Assembly (NCBI RefSeq): GCF_030505195.1
Contig: NZ_CP129672.1
Coordinates: 1,054,001 to 1,118,000, forward strand
Direction: 5' to 3'
Source: Comamonas testosteroni
GTDB taxonomy: Bacteria; Pseudomonadota; Gammaproteobacteria; Burkholderiales; Burkholderiaceae_C
Length of the DNA stretch: 64,000 nucleotides
The notes below the pieces were generated by a model, which made no database searches, had not been told where the DNA came from, and saw only the letters and a program-made list of their open reading frames with translations. The translations under genes and the position numbers were made by a program. Below, piece after piece: positions 44,237-53,306 of the stretch (the first letter of the stretch is position 1; every line of letters begins with the position of its first letter).

Positions 44237-46028
44237 GGGTTGCAGCGGTCAGCGGCACATAGGTCTGCAGCTTGTCATTGCGAACAAACAGCGGGTCGCC
44301 CGTCTGAGCTCTGTCATAGCCCTGCTTTTGCAGATCCACCTTGCGCAGCTTGTAGTTGCCGGTCATGTCCGGCGTATCCATCAGGCGCACGAACAGCGGT
44401 GCTGCATAGCGCGGCAGGCGGGAGATAGCCAGTTCCCAGAAGGCCCCGGGGTCGAACCCGGCACCCTCATGCATCACCAAGGCTGCCATGCCTGCACGAC
44501 CGCCATGGCCGGCAACCTGCACTCCATAGACGGTAATCGCATCCAGCCCCTGGAAGTCCCCGAGTGCATCGCTGACTTCCATGGTCGAGACGTTCTCGCT
44601 CTTCCAGCGGAAGGTATCGCCGATACGGTCCACAAACCAGCAGTAGCCGTCTTCGTCGCAGCGCAGCAGGTCGCCCGATGTCCACCAGAGGTCGCCCTGC
44701 TGAAAGACATTGCGCAGCAGCTTCTTTTCGGAAGCCTCCTCGCTGGTATAGCCTTCAAAGCGCCCGGCAACCACACCGGGATACTGGATGACCATGCCGA
44801 TGGCCTCGCCGGGCTCGTTCACGCCTGCCAATTGCAAAAAGCCGTTTTCATCTCGGATGTAATCGCCTCTTTCCTGGTCGTAGCGAACCAGGCGCAAATT
44901 GGTCTTTTCCCAGAACGGAACGCGACCGCAGGAGCCGATGCGGTTGTCCAGGTTGATGGTATTGGTGTTGGACTCCGTGCCTCCCCAGCCTTCATAGATC
45001 TGGAACACGGCGCCAAAGCGCGATGTCCATTGCTGCCAGATCTCGGGCGTGAGGCCGGTTCCGGCCATCTTGCGCAAGCTGTGCTCCCGGTCGCTGTCCG
45101 TCGCGGGCGCGCTGAGCAGAAAACGGCAGATCTCCCCCACATACTGGCAAAAGGTAATGCCATGTGCGCGGATATCACTCCAGAACTCGCTGCGGCTGAA
45201 CTTGCGGCGCACCACGATGCGCGCTCCCGCAGCCATGGCGGTTGCCGTCAGCGACATGGAAGCTGCGCCGTGGTAGAGCGGCAAGAAGCAGTAGAAGCAG
45301 TCATCCCGGGTGATTTCCCACAGCAGCTGCATGGAGTCCCCCGCCATCAGCCAGCGTGCATGGCTGATGACCGCAGCCTTCGGAAGACCGGTGGTCCCCG
45401 AGGTGAATATGTACTGCGCCGTATCGCCGGCCACCACGCCCTCGCGCCACTCCAGCGGCACCGCCGTGCCGTCCCGGCTCATGGCAAGGGCCTGCAGATC
45501 AGAGCCGAACTGCTGCAGAACTCCCGCTGCGGCGGGGCGCACTTCATCGGGCCAGTGCCAGTAGCTCAGCGCGGTGTTCAGTCCTTCAGTCTGCGCAAAG
45601 CGCTCTGCACATTCCTCGCCCACGATCACATGGCTGGCGTTGGTCACCTCCAGTGCGTGCGTCAGAGGCTTGCCCATCACATGGGTGTTGATGAAGGCCA
45701 CCACGGCACCGAGCTTGGCCACGCCAAACCAGGCAAAGAAAAAGGCCGGGCGATTCTCGATGGCCATGGCCACCACATCGCCCTTTCTCACCCCCTGCTC
45801 ATGCAGCGCACGCGCCACCTGATTGGCGCGCTGGTTGAACTGCGCATAGGTGTAGCGCACATCGCCTTCGGTCAGAAAGATGCGCTCGCCGAAATCTCGC
45901 GCACAGTCCTCCAGACGATCCGCCATGGTGTAGGGCGTATCGGCCAGGTACTTGGCCGCAATGGGCGCGCGACGATCCAGCTTGAGCTGGGTCTGCTCGC
46001 GCGACACCACAGTCGTGTCGCTCATCAC
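44214..46028 (-). CDS. Long-chain/steroid acyl-CoA synthetase (FATP-like)
   Basis: The protein has 604 residues. The P-loop is AQYIFTSGTTGLPKAAVISH, the FATP/VLCS signature is VDRIGDTFRWKSENVST, and the C-terminus is RKVDLQKQGYDRAQTGDP. This subgroup includes bile-acid and very-long-chain CoA synthetases, so first activation of a C24 or C22 side-chain carboxylate fits well. It lies downstream of an ACAD gene (39-base gap) in the same operon. Confidence 0.87.
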   Translation of the reverse strand: MMSDTTVVSREQTQLKLDRRAPIAAKYLADTPYTMADRLEDCARDFGERIFLTEGDVRYTYAQFNQRANQVARALHEQGVRKGDVVAMAIENRPAFFFAWFGVAKLGAVVAFINTHVMGKPLTHALEVTNASHVIVGEECAERFAQTEGLNTALSYWHWPDEVRPAAAGVLQQFGSDLQALAMSRDGTAVPLEWREGVVAGDTAQYIFTSGTTGLPKAAVISHARWLMAGDSMQLLWEITRDDCFYCFLPLYHGAASMSLTATAMAAGARIVVRRKFSRSEFWSDIRAHGITFCQYVGEICRFLLSAPATDSDREHSLRKMAGTGLTPEIWQQWTSRFGAVFQIYEGWGGTESNTNTINLDNRIGSCGRVPFWEKTNLRLVRYDQERGDYIRDENGFLQLAGVNEPGEAIGMVIQYPGVVAGRFEGYTSEEASEKKLLRNVFQQGDLWWTSGDLLRCDEDGYCWFVDRIGDTFRWKSENVSTMEVSDALGDFQGLDAITVYGVQVAGHGGRAGMAALVMHEGAGFDPGAFWELAISRLPRYAAPLFVRLMDTPDMTGNYKLRKVDLQKQGYDRAQTGDPLFVRNDKLQTYVPLTAATLEEALRG

Positions 46029-46067
46029 ATGTCTCCTTGGTATTTTTGATGTGTGAGATGTCTTCGA

Positions 46068-47249
46068 TCAGCGCTGAGGGCGCGGCATGCCGAGGCCGAA
46101 CTGGGCAATCAGCTCGCGCTGAATCTCGTTCGTGCCGCCACCGAAGGTGTTGATGCTGGAGGCGCGCAGCTCATACTCCAGCTCACCCATCAGATAGGAA
46201 GCCGCCGAGCCGCCACGCACCAGAGCGCTGCTGCCCACGATGTCCATCAATCGATGCAGCACCTCGACCATGCCTTCCGAGCCATAGACCTTGGTGGCAG
46301 ATGCCAGGCTCACGTCCATGGCACCGGCTTCCAGACTGGCCGCGATGCGGAAGTTGGTCAGTCGCATGGCTTCAAGGCGGGCATAGCACTGCGCCAGACT
46401 GCGCCTGACCCAGGCCTGATCGACAGCGCGCCGGCCCTGCTCATCCTTGGCCTTGGCCCATTGCAGCACCTTGACGAAGGGCGCAAACACCTTGTCCGAC
46501 CAGGCCCCCAGACCCAGGCGCTCGTGGTTGAGCTGTGCAGTGATCAGCTTCCAGCCGCCATTGAGCTGGCCGATCAGACGTGCCGCGGGCACTTCAACGT
46601 TGTCGAAATACGTGGCTGCCGTGTAGTTGCCCACGGTCTGAATCAGCGTGTGCGAAAAGCCCTTGTCCCGGGTATCCACCACCATGATGGAAATACCTTT
46701 GTGGCGGGCCAGCTCCGGGTCGGTGCGGGCAGCCAGCCACACGTAGTCGGCCGACTCGATGCCTGAAGTCCACAGCTTCTGGCCGTTGACCACAAAGTGC
46801 CCGGTCTGCAGATCGCCCTGCAGCTGCGCCTGCGTCTTGAGCATGGCGAGGTCGGAGCCCGCACCGGGCTCGGAGTAGCCAATGGCGAAGATGATGTCTC
46901 CGCTGGCCATGCCCGGCAGAAACTCCTGCTTCTGCGCCTCGGTGCCATACTCCATCAGCGCGGGACCGACGGTGCTGATGGTGACGAAAGGCAGTGGAGC
47001 CCCGGCGATATTCGCTTCCTCAAAGAAGATCAGCTGCTCGGTGGCCGACAGGCCCTGGCCGCCGAACTCCTTGGGCCAGCCGATCGCCAGCCAGCCATCG
47101 CGCCCCATCTTGCGGATCAGCTCGCGGTATTCGTCGCCGCCCTCTGCACCGCGCATGCGGGCCTTGAGCTCGGGCGTCATCAACGCCTGAAAGTAGTCAC
47201 GGCACTTCAGGCGCAGCGCATGCTGCTCAGGAGTCAGGTCAATGAACAT
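46068..47249 (-). CDS. Acyl-CoA dehydrogenase, ChsE1-like flavin subunit
   Basis: The protein has 393 residues from the ATG at 47247-47249 (MFIDLTPEQHAL); the frame stays open 121 codons further into the thiolase gene but that is not coding. Motifs are FAIGYSEPGAGSDLAMLKTQ (FAD loop), GQKLWTSGIESADYVWLAART, and INTFGGGTNEIQRELIAQFGLG. It is likely the catalytic/FAD partner of the ACAD at 48901, as FadE28/FadE29 form ChsE1-ChsE2 in mycobacteria. Confidence 0.88.
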   Translation of the reverse strand: MFIDLTPEQHALRLKCRDYFQALMTPELKARMRGAEGGDEYRELIRKMGRDGWLAIGWPKEFGGQGLSATEQLIFFEEANIAGAPLPFVTISTVGPALMEYGTEAQKQEFLPGMASGDIIFAIGYSEPGAGSDLAMLKTQAQLQGDLQTGHFVVNGQKLWTSGIESADYVWLAARTDPELARHKGISIMVVDTRDKGFSHTLIQTVGNYTAATYFDNVEVPAARLIGQLNGGWKLITAQLNHERLGLGAWSDKVFAPFVKVLQWAKAKDEQGRRAVDQAWVRRSLAQCYARLEAMRLTNFRIAASLEAGAMDVSLASATKVYGSEGMVEVLHRLMDIVGSSALVRGGSAASYLMGELEYELRASSINTFGGGTNEIQRELIAQFGLGMPRPQR

Positions 47250-47266
47250 GAATGTCTCCCTTGCAA

Positions 47267-48448
47267 TCAGGCCTCGTCGCCCAGAATCAGGCCGCTGGTG
47301 GGCACGCCTGTACCGGCGGTCACCACCATGTTGTGCACGTCCTTGAGCTGATTGACGGAGCTGCCCCGGATCTGGCGCACGGCTTCGGCAATGCCGTTCA
47401 TGCCGTGGATATAGGCTTCGCCCAGCTGGCCGCCATGGGTGTTGATGGGCATGGAGCCGCCGCGTGCATGCTCGCCGGCGCGAATGAAATCCTTGGCCTC
47501 GCCGCGCTTGACGAACCCGAACTCCTCCAGCTGAGGCAGCACAAAGGGCGAAAAGTGGTCGTACAGCACCGCGCTTTGCACATCCTTGGGAGTCAGGCGG
47601 CTTTGCTGCCACAGCTGGCTGGCGACATGTCCCATCTCGGGCAGACCGGTGATGTCCTCGCGGTAGAACGAGGTCATGGACTGCTGACCGTCAGAGATAC
47701 CCTGGGCCGCCGCCTTGATGTAGACCGGCTTGGCCTTCATCTCACGGGCACGGTCGCTCGATGTGATGACCATGGCCACGGCACCGTCGGACTCCTGGCA
47801 GCAGTCCAGCAGGTGCAGCGGCTCGCAGATCCAGCGGCTGGCCTGGTGCTCCTCCAGCGTGATGGGCTTGCCGTAGAAGAACGCGTTGGGATTGGTGGCG
47901 GCAAAGTCGCGCACGGCCACGGCCACACGGCCGAAGTCCTCGCTGGTCGCACCGAAGGCATGCATATAGCGGCGGGCAAACATGCCCACCCAGGATGCCG
48001 GTGTGTGAAAGCCGTGGGGCATGTACCAGCCATAGTTCACATTGTCAAAGAATGGCGTGCTGCCAAAGCCATAGCTGCCGGTGCCAAAGCGGTACCAGCT
48101 GCGCTCATTCATGGCGCGGTAGACCACGACCGTCTTGGCAATGCCCGTGGCCACGGCCATGGCCGCATGCAGCACAGGGCCGCAGGCCGCGCCACCACCA
48201 TGCGGCACCTGCGAGAAAAAGCTCACATTGCGAGCCCCGAGCAGGCGGGCGATTTCATACTCGGGGACCTTGTCCACGGAGTACGAGGAAAAGCCGTCCA
48301 CCTCCTTGGGGTCGATGCCGGCGTCGCTCAGCGCAGCCAGCGTGGCCTCCATGGCCAGGCGCAGCTCGGTACGGCCCGAGTTCTTGGAAAATTCTGTTGC
48401 ACCCAGACCCACAATGGCGGCGCGACCGGAAATATTCATATCGTTCAC
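47267..48448 (-). CDS. Thiolase-fold aldolase of side-chain cleavage, Ltp2-like
   Basis: This 393-residue protein is a lipid-transfer-type thiolase. PHGGGAACGPVLHAAM stands at the nucleophile region, LYDHFSPFVLPQLEEFGFVKRGEA in the middle, and MPINTHGGQLGEAYIHGMNGI follows. In the mycobacterial set chsE1-chsE2-chsH1-chsH2-ltp2, Ltp2 performs the retro-aldol removal of the last side-chain unit with the DUF35 part of ChsH2. Here the same five functions are adjacent (46068-50964). Confidence 0.85.
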   Translation of the reverse strand: MNDMNISGRAAIVGLGATEFSKNSGRTELRLAMEATLAALSDAGIDPKEVDGFSSYSVDKVPEYEIARLLGARNVSFFSQVPHGGGAACGPVLHAAMAVATGIAKTVVVYRAMNERSWYRFGTGSYGFGSTPFFDNVNYGWYMPHGFHTPASWVGMFARRYMHAFGATSEDFGRVAVAVRDFAATNPNAFFYGKPITLEEHQASRWICEPLHLLDCCQESDGAVAMVITSSDRAREMKAKPVYIKAAAQGISDGQQSMTSFYREDITGLPEMGHVASQLWQQSRLTPKDVQSAVLYDHFSPFVLPQLEEFGFVKRGEAKDFIRAGEHARGGSMPINTHGGQLGEAYIHGMNGIAEAVRQIRGSSVNQLKDVHNMVVTAGTGVPTSGLILGDEA

Positions 48449-48471
48449 AGGAATGTCTCCGCTTGTTGTTC

Positions 48472-48888
48472 TTAGGCCAGCGCCACTTGCACAGTGCCGC
48501 TGACGTGAGAGCCCATGGAATTGCTGCCCTTCAGTGCGATCTGAACGCTGCGTGTGGCCTCGTTCTTCTCGGTCACGGAGCCCGTGAACTTCATGGTGTC
48601 GCCGGGGTAATTGGGGGCCCCCAGGCGAATCTTCAGATCCATGAGGCGCGCATCCTCGCCAGCCCAGCTCTCGACAAAGCTCTGCACCAGACCGTTGGTG
48701 GTCAGGATGTTCATGAAGATATGGGGCGAGCCCAGCTCGCGTGCGGCATCGCGGTCATGATGTCCGGGGAAATAGTCACGCGTGGCGATGGCGCCGCCGG
48801 CAATCAGCGGCACGGTGATGGGCACGCTGACGGGCTGCAGTTCGTCGCCCACGTTTACCGACTCGAAGCGAATAGATTGGTTTGCCAT
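48472..48888 (-). CDS. MaoC-like single hot-dog protein, ChsH1-like
   Basis: This 138-residue protein is a single hot-dog domain with TRDYFPGHHDRDAARELGSPHIFMN, carrying the Asp/His residues expected in ChsH1. In mycobacteria ChsH1 and the MaoC domain of ChsH2 form the heteromeric steroid enoyl-CoA hydratase. The ChsH2-like gene is two genes upstream (50020), with an ACAD gene between. It starts 12 bases after that ACAD. Confidence 0.85.
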   Translation of the reverse strand: MANQSIRFESVNVGDELQPVSVPITVPLIAGGAIATRDYFPGHHDRDAARELGSPHIFMNILTTNGLVQSFVESWAGEDARLMDLKIRLGAPNYPGDTMKFTGSVTEKNEATRSVQIALKGSNSMGSHVSGTVQVALA

Positions 48889-48900
48889 GTTGTTGTCTCC

Positions 48901-50004
48901 TTAGCGGTCTTCGGGCAGGTCGTACTTCCAGCCGAGCGTGTCGTTGTCTGCGAGCCACTGGCCCAGCGCCTGCAGGTGCTGTTCGGCGCTGCCGACCTCG
49001 GCAGCCAGTGCCCGACACCAGAACATGAAGCGGTGAATGTGATAGGTCACATCCACACCCATGCCGCCATGCACATGCTGTGCAACGCGGCCTACCATCA
49101 GGCCCAGCTCGTTGGACTGGGCGCGCACTGCATGGGCCTGCGGCGTGCAGGGCAGGCCGGCATCCAGACGCCAGACCAGCTGGCTCAGTGCGCTGCGCTG
49201 CGTCTGCATGAGGATGTAGCCGTCGGCCATCTGGCCCTGCACCAGCTGGAAAGTCCCGATGGGACGGTCGAACTGCTTGCGCTCGCTCACATACTCCACG
49301 GTGCGGCGCAACTGCTCCTGTGTCACGCCCTGCTGCAGGCTGGCCAGGCAGGCGATTGCCATTTCGTTGACCCAGTCCAGCGCACGGCCGCCCAGCACGG
49401 CCAGCACCGGCGTGTTGCGAAAGCTGATGTCTGCCACCGCACAGTAGTCTTCGCGCATGCCGGCCACGCGGCTGACGCCATCGGCCTGCAGGTTCACCAG
49501 CACCAGCTTGATCTCATCGCCCGCCGCCGCTGCCACCAGAGCCATCTGGGCCTGCTCGCCCAACGGCACGGCTTGCAGCTGGCCTTTGAGTCGCTCACCC
49601 TGCAACTGAAGCGCCGGCCCGCGTGTGGCCACTGCGGCCTGCAGCGACAGAGCCAGCAACTCGCCCTCCAAGGCTGACTGAACGACTGCGTCCTGCCCCT
49701 CGGCAAACTTCGCAATCGCGGCCGCAGCGACCTGCTGCTGCCACAGCGGAACCTGCGCCAGCGCACGGCCTTGCTGCTCCAGCACAGCCAGCATCTCGCT
49801 CATTCCCAGACCCAGGCCGCCTGCAGCTTCCGGCACCAGGATGCTGTGCAGGCCCGCAGCCACGCACTGCTGCCACAGCTCCTGCATGAAAGGCCGGCCC
49901 GAGGCGTCGTGCTCGCGCAGCTTGTCGTCGGTGCAATAGTCTGCAAACAGGCTTTGCGCCATGTCTGCAAATGCACGTTGGTCTTCACTGAGTTGAAAGT
50001 CCAT
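48901..50004 (-). CDS. Acyl-CoA dehydrogenase, ChsE2-like subunit
   Basis: This 367-residue protein has a canonical C-terminal half (QEQLRRTVEYVSERKQFDRPIGTFQLVQGQMAD, AQHVHGGMGVDVTYHIHRF). The middle domain is divergent and lacks the SEPxAGSD loop. This complements the ACAD at 46068, so the two likely form an alpha2-beta2 enzyme for the steroid side-chain acyl-CoA. It lies 15 bases after the MaoC-DUF35 gene. Confidence 0.85.
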   Translation of the reverse strand: MDFQLSEDQRAFADMAQSLFADYCTDDKLREHDASGRPFMQELWQQCVAAGLHSILVPEAAGGLGLGMSEMLAVLEQQGRALAQVPLWQQQVAAAAIAKFAEGQDAVVQSALEGELLALSLQAAVATRGPALQLQGERLKGQLQAVPLGEQAQMALVAAAAGDEIKLVLVNLQADGVSRVAGMREDYCAVADISFRNTPVLAVLGGRALDWVNEMAIACLASLQQGVTQEQLRRTVEYVSERKQFDRPIGTFQLVQGQMADGYILMQTQRSALSQLVWRLDAGLPCTPQAHAVRAQSNELGLMVGRVAQHVHGGMGVDVTYHIHRFMFWCRALAAEVGSAEQHLQALGQWLADNDTLGWKYDLPEDR

Positions 50005-50019
50005 GACGGTCTCCTCGCA

Positions 50020-50964
50020 TCAGCCCACGGGACGGAACTGGGCCAGAGTCAGATCACCGTCAAAGGTGTTGAACTCCACCTGCACCTTCTGACCGATCTG
50101 CACCTCGCCGGGCTTGACGCCGACCAGTTGGGCAATCACACGCACGCCCTCCTGCAGCTCCACCAGACCGATGGGATTGGGGTGGTCGAAAGGCGGCACT
50201 TCGGGGTAGTGCATGACCACGAACGAGTACACCGTGCCCTTGCCGCTGGCCTCGACCGTGTCCCAGTCGAACGAATGGCATTGGGGACAGACGGGACCGG
50301 GTGGATGGTGCAGATCGCCGCAGCTCTTGCAGCGCTGAATCAGCAGCTTGCCTTCCTTCAGGCCTTCCCAGAAGAAGCGGTTGTCGTCGCTCACGCCCGG
50401 TGCGGGTCGCTTGATCTTCGGGGCGGCAACCTGCGCGGGGTCGGCCTTTTGCACATTGGCGGGACGGAACTTGAAGACGCGGAACATCAGCTGGCCGACC
50501 TTCTCGTCTTGGCCATTCGCTGCCTTGATCGAGAAGTACTCCATGATCTGCGTGACAAAGTAGCCCGTGCCCAGGGCCGTGGTCTTCTCTTCGCTGATGG
50601 CTTCCAGACGTGTCGTGTAGTACAGGTCTTCACCCTCGAGCACATCGCGCTCGAAGCTCAGCTCGGAATTCACCGCCACGGTGGAAGGAAAGTCGTGCGC
50701 TTCGATCAGCTTCAGAACTTCATAAGGGTTCTCTGTCGTGGAGCCTGGCGGATAGTTGTTCTGCACCGGCCCTTCCATGCACCAGACCTGCAGCATCGCA
50801 GGAGGTGCAATGGTCCTGCCATCCTTGTTGGTCTTTACGGCCACACCCATCAGCTCGCTCCACTGACGAATCATGGGGCTGTTGACCTTGTCCCAGGCAT
50901 GGACACGCCCGTATTGCTTGCCCACGTATGCGCGGACCTCTGCCATCCAGTCTTGATCGGTCAA
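50020..50964 (-). CDS. MaoC-DUF35 fusion, ChsH2-like
   Basis: The protein has 314 residues. Residues 1-165 form an N-terminal MaoC-like hot-dog domain (NSPMIRQWSELMGV, APPAMLQVW). Residues 180-314 form DUF35 with a complete zinc ribbon, IQRCKSCGDLHHPPGPVCPQCHS, and an OB fold. This is the domain order of mycobacterial ChsH2, whose MaoC part works with ChsH1 and whose DUF35 part holds Ltp2. It contrasts with the reversed order of the protein at 28109. It lies 18 bases after the SDR gene. Confidence 0.88.
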   Translation of the reverse strand: MTDQDWMAEVRAYVGKQYGRVHAWDKVNSPMIRQWSELMGVAVKTNKDGRTIAPPAMLQVWCMEGPVQNNYPPGSTTENPYEVLKLIEAHDFPSTVAVNSELSFERDVLEGEDLYYTTRLEAISEEKTTALGTGYFVTQIMEYFSIKAANGQDEKVGQLMFRVFKFRPANVQKADPAQVAAPKIKRPAPGVSDDNRFFWEGLKEGKLLIQRCKSCGDLHHPPGPVCPQCHSFDWDTVEASGKGTVYSFVVMHYPEVPPFDHPNPIGLVELQEGVRVIAQLVGVKPGEVQIGQKVQVEFNTFDGDLTLAQFRPVG

Positions 50965-50982
50965 GATTGTCTCCTTTGAAAT

Positions 50983-51774
50983 TCAGTGTTTCTGCGGCAC
51001 GGATTCCGAGTTCGAGGCACTCAGAAATGCGGGGCGCTCGCCGCCGCCGTGCAGCAGCAGATTGGTGCCGCTCATGTAGGAAGCGCTCTGCGAGGCCACA
51101 TACAGGCAGGCGTTGGCAATGTCCTCGGGCTCGGCCAGGCGGCCCGCAGGAATGGTCTGCGCGACAGAGGCGATACCGGCCTCGTCCCCGAAATGCAGAT
51201 GGGACTGCTCGGTGCGCACCAGGCCGGGGCTGACGGCCACCACGCGCACCTTGGGCGCCCACTCCACGGCCAGAGAACTGACCAGGCTCAGCACCGCCGC
51301 CTTGGCCGCGCCGTAGGCGGCCGTACCGGGGGAAGGACGCAGCGCGCTGATGCTGCCGATGCATACAATCACACCGCCGCCGTCCTGCTGCTGCATCACG
51401 GCATTGGCGGCCTGCGAGGCATGCAGGGTCGAGAAGAGATTCAGGCGCAGCACGCTTTCGTGAAAGCGCGGCGACACCGTGGCGGCATCGACATGGGGAG
51501 CGCCGCCGGCGTTGTTGACGAGAACGTCCAGACGACCATGGCGACGCTGCACCTGATCGACCATGTCCTTGACGGCCTGGGCCTCGCGCACATCGCAGGC
51601 AATGAAGTCTGCGCTGCGCCCATTGATGCTTGGCAACGCTTCGGGTTGCTGACGGCCGCACACGACCACCGTGGCTCCTGCCGCGAGAAACGCTTGGGCA
51701 ATGCCCTTGCCGATGCCCTTGGTGCCGCCAGTGACCAGCACCACCTTGTCTTGAAAGTTGTTGTTCGTGTCCAT
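50983..51774 (-). CDS. SDR-family oxidoreductase, first gene of side-chain operon
   Basis: The protein has 263 residues from the ATG at 51772-51774 (MDTNNNFQDK); a GTG 24 bases upstream is possible. Motifs are VLVTGGTKGIGKGIAQAF (cofactor), NNAGG, the catalytic Ser in CIGSISALRPS and YGAAKAAV (YxxxK). It probably oxidises a beta-hydroxyacyl-CoA or a steroid hydroxyl. It diverges from the hydratase gene, with two operator-like sites in the 108-base spacer. Confidence 0.88.
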   Translation of the reverse strand: MDTNNNFQDKVVLVTGGTKGIGKGIAQAFLAAGATVVVCGRQQPEALPSINGRSADFIACDVREAQAVKDMVDQVQRRHGRLDVLVNNAGGAPHVDAATVSPRFHESVLRLNLFSTLHASQAANAVMQQQDGGGVIVCIGSISALRPSPGTAAYGAAKAAVLSLVSSLAVEWAPKVRVVAVSPGLVRTEQSHLHFGDEAGIASVAQTIPAGRLAEPEDIANACLYVASQSASYMSGTNLLLHGGGERPAFLSASNSESVPQKH

Positions 51775-51810
51775 GCCTGCCAATTTAGGTTTCGGCACCA
51801 GCAGCAGATA

Positions 51811-51827
51811 CGTCCAAAAGGACGATG
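51811..51827 (+). promoter_or_regulatory. Putative steroid-regulon operator for the hydratase gene
   Basis: It reads C GTCC AAAA GGAC GATG followed by TTG, a perfect 5-bp inverted repeat CGTCC-N4-GGACG. It ends 56 bases before the hydratase start and is nearly identical to the site at 30381. Confidence 0.65.
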
Positions 51828-51850
51828 TTGGTCCATCCCTTGAAAACGAC

Positions 51851-51867
51851 CATCGTCCCTGTTCAAC
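51851..51867 (-). promoter_or_regulatory. Putative steroid-regulon operator for the side-chain operon
   Basis: On the minus strand it reads G TTGA ACAG GGAC GATG; the left half is degraded. The GATG side points to the SDR gene, 77 bases away. Two sites facing opposite genes also occur in the 30267-30476 spacer. Confidence 0.45.
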
Positions 51868-51882
51868 TCCCTGGGAATCCTT

Positions 51883-52695
51883 ATGTCGGCAACGCTTTCC
51901 GCTATTGAAAACATGGACACCGCGCAGCGAGAGCTACTGGTTCGGCACCAGGACCATGGCGTGGCCATCGTTCAGCTCAACCGCCCCGAGGCAACGAATG
52001 CGCTGAGTCTTTCTCTGCAGGCAGCGCTGTCCAGAACCTTCGCGGAGCTGAGCGCAGACGCCAGCGTGCGCTGCATCGTTCTGACTGGCGGCGACAAGGT
52101 GTTTGCGGCAGGCGGGGACATCAGGAGCATGGACTCCTGCGGCCCCATAGAGATCATGAAGCGCCACACGGAGCGCGTCTGGGCCCCCATTGAGAAATGC
52201 CCCAAACCCATCATTGCAGCGGTCTGCGGCTATGCCTTTGGCGGCGGGGCCGAGCTGGCCATGCATTGCGACATCATCATTGCCGGGCAAGGGGCCAGCT
52301 TTGCACAGCCCGAGATTCGCATCGGCATCATGCCCGGTATCGGCGGCACCCAGCGACTGGTGCGCGCCGTGGGCAAGTTCCAGGCCATGCGCATTCTGCT
52401 GACGGGCAAACCCGTCAGCGCCGACGAAGCCTATGCCATGGGTCTGGTCAGCCTAGTCTGTGCAGACGATCAGGTAATCCCTGAGGCGCTGAAAATGGCG
52501 AAGCTGATTGCCAATATGCCCCCACTGGCCGTGGAACAGATCAAGGAAGTGGTGATTGCCGGCATGGACGCATCGCTGGACGCCGCCCTGATGCTGGAGC
52601 GCAAGGCCAACCAGATTCTGTTTGCGACCCGCGACCAGAAGGAAGGCATGAATGCGTTCATTGAGAAACGCCAGCCAGTGTTCAAGGGGGAGTGA
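51883..52695 (+). CDS. Enoyl-CoA hydratase/isomerase (crotonase) family protein
   Basis: This 270-residue protein has the oxyanion-hole motifs GGDKVFAAGGDIRSM and CGYAFGGGAELAMHCD, then QPEIRIGIMPGIGGTQRLVRAVG, where the catalytic Glu region is typical of hydratases. It probably works in the side-chain or ring beta-oxidation encoded by the divergent operon. It ends 5 bases before the convergent GFA gene. Confidence 0.9.
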   Translation: MSATLSAIENMDTAQRELLVRHQDHGVAIVQLNRPEATNALSLSLQAALSRTFAELSADASVRCIVLTGGDKVFAAGGDIRSMDSCGPIEIMKRHTERVWAPIEKCPKPIIAAVCGYAFGGGAELAMHCDIIIAGQGASFAQPEIRIGIMPGIGGTQRLVRAVGKFQAMRILLTGKPVSADEAYAMGLVSLVCADDQVIPEALKMAKLIANMPPLAVEQIKEVVIAGMDASLDAALMLERKANQILFATRDQKEGMNAFIEKRQPVFKGE

Positions 52696-52700
52696 ACGCA

Positions 52701-53180
52701 TCAAGCCAGCGCCGCAACAGGGCCGCAACATCGCCTGGCTTGAGGCCGGTGCAGCAGCTCGAAGGTCTCAGGCAGCCCTCGGTCATTGCGCATGCAGCCA
52801 CTGGCAAAGCTTGACCACAAAGGCTGCGACTCCACATGCACATGCTTTTGCTTGAGCGCCGAAAAAGGCGAGTCCAGCGTGCCCAGTGCAATGCATATCC
52901 AGTCGGCCCAGTCACCGGCCTGCCTGGACCAGAACAGGGATGAGCCGCAGTGCGGGCAAAACTGCCTGTGCACGGAAGCTGACGATGCGTAGGACTTGAT
53001 GTCGCCCTGCCCTGAGACTATGCACAAATCCTTGCGCGGCACGGCGCCATAGCTCGCGAACGCGGAGCCATGGCTTTTGCGGCATTGCCCGCAATGGCAA
53101 TGCGTCACGGCCCTGAGCGGCGACCGCAGCCTGTAGCCGACTCTTGCACATAAACAGCTTCCCAGATAGCTCTCGGGCAC
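52701..53180 (-). CDS. GFA/CENP-V-family zinc protein
   Basis: This 159-residue protein has family zinc ligands GSCLCARVGY, HCHCGQCRKSHGSAF and FCPHCGSSLFWS. The family is named after glutathione-dependent formaldehyde-activating enzyme; most members have unknown substrates. It has no obvious link to the steroid genes. The 126 bases after it hold no gene. Confidence 0.9.
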   Translation of the reverse strand: MPESYLGSCLCARVGYRLRSPLRAVTHCHCGQCRKSHGSAFASYGAVPRKDLCIVSGQGDIKSYASSASVHRQFCPHCGSSLFWSRQAGDWADWICIALGTLDSPFSALKQKHVHVESQPLWSSFASGCMRNDRGLPETFELLHRPQARRCCGPVAALA

Positions 53181-53306
53181 GACTCAGTCTCCAGATCCTC
53201 TGTCCCAAAACGGGGCCGCAGGCATCACCTCTGCCGCTGCGTACCTGCATACCCGATGCCGCTCACCCCGAGAAATCCGGATGGAGTCCTCAAGATTGAT
53301 ACGCGC

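Noticed and set aside
47250..47612. 121-codon upstream extension of the ACAD at 46068
   Set aside because: It lies inside the thiolase gene in another frame, is Arg-rich and unlike ACAD N-termini; the family starts at MFIDLTPEQ.
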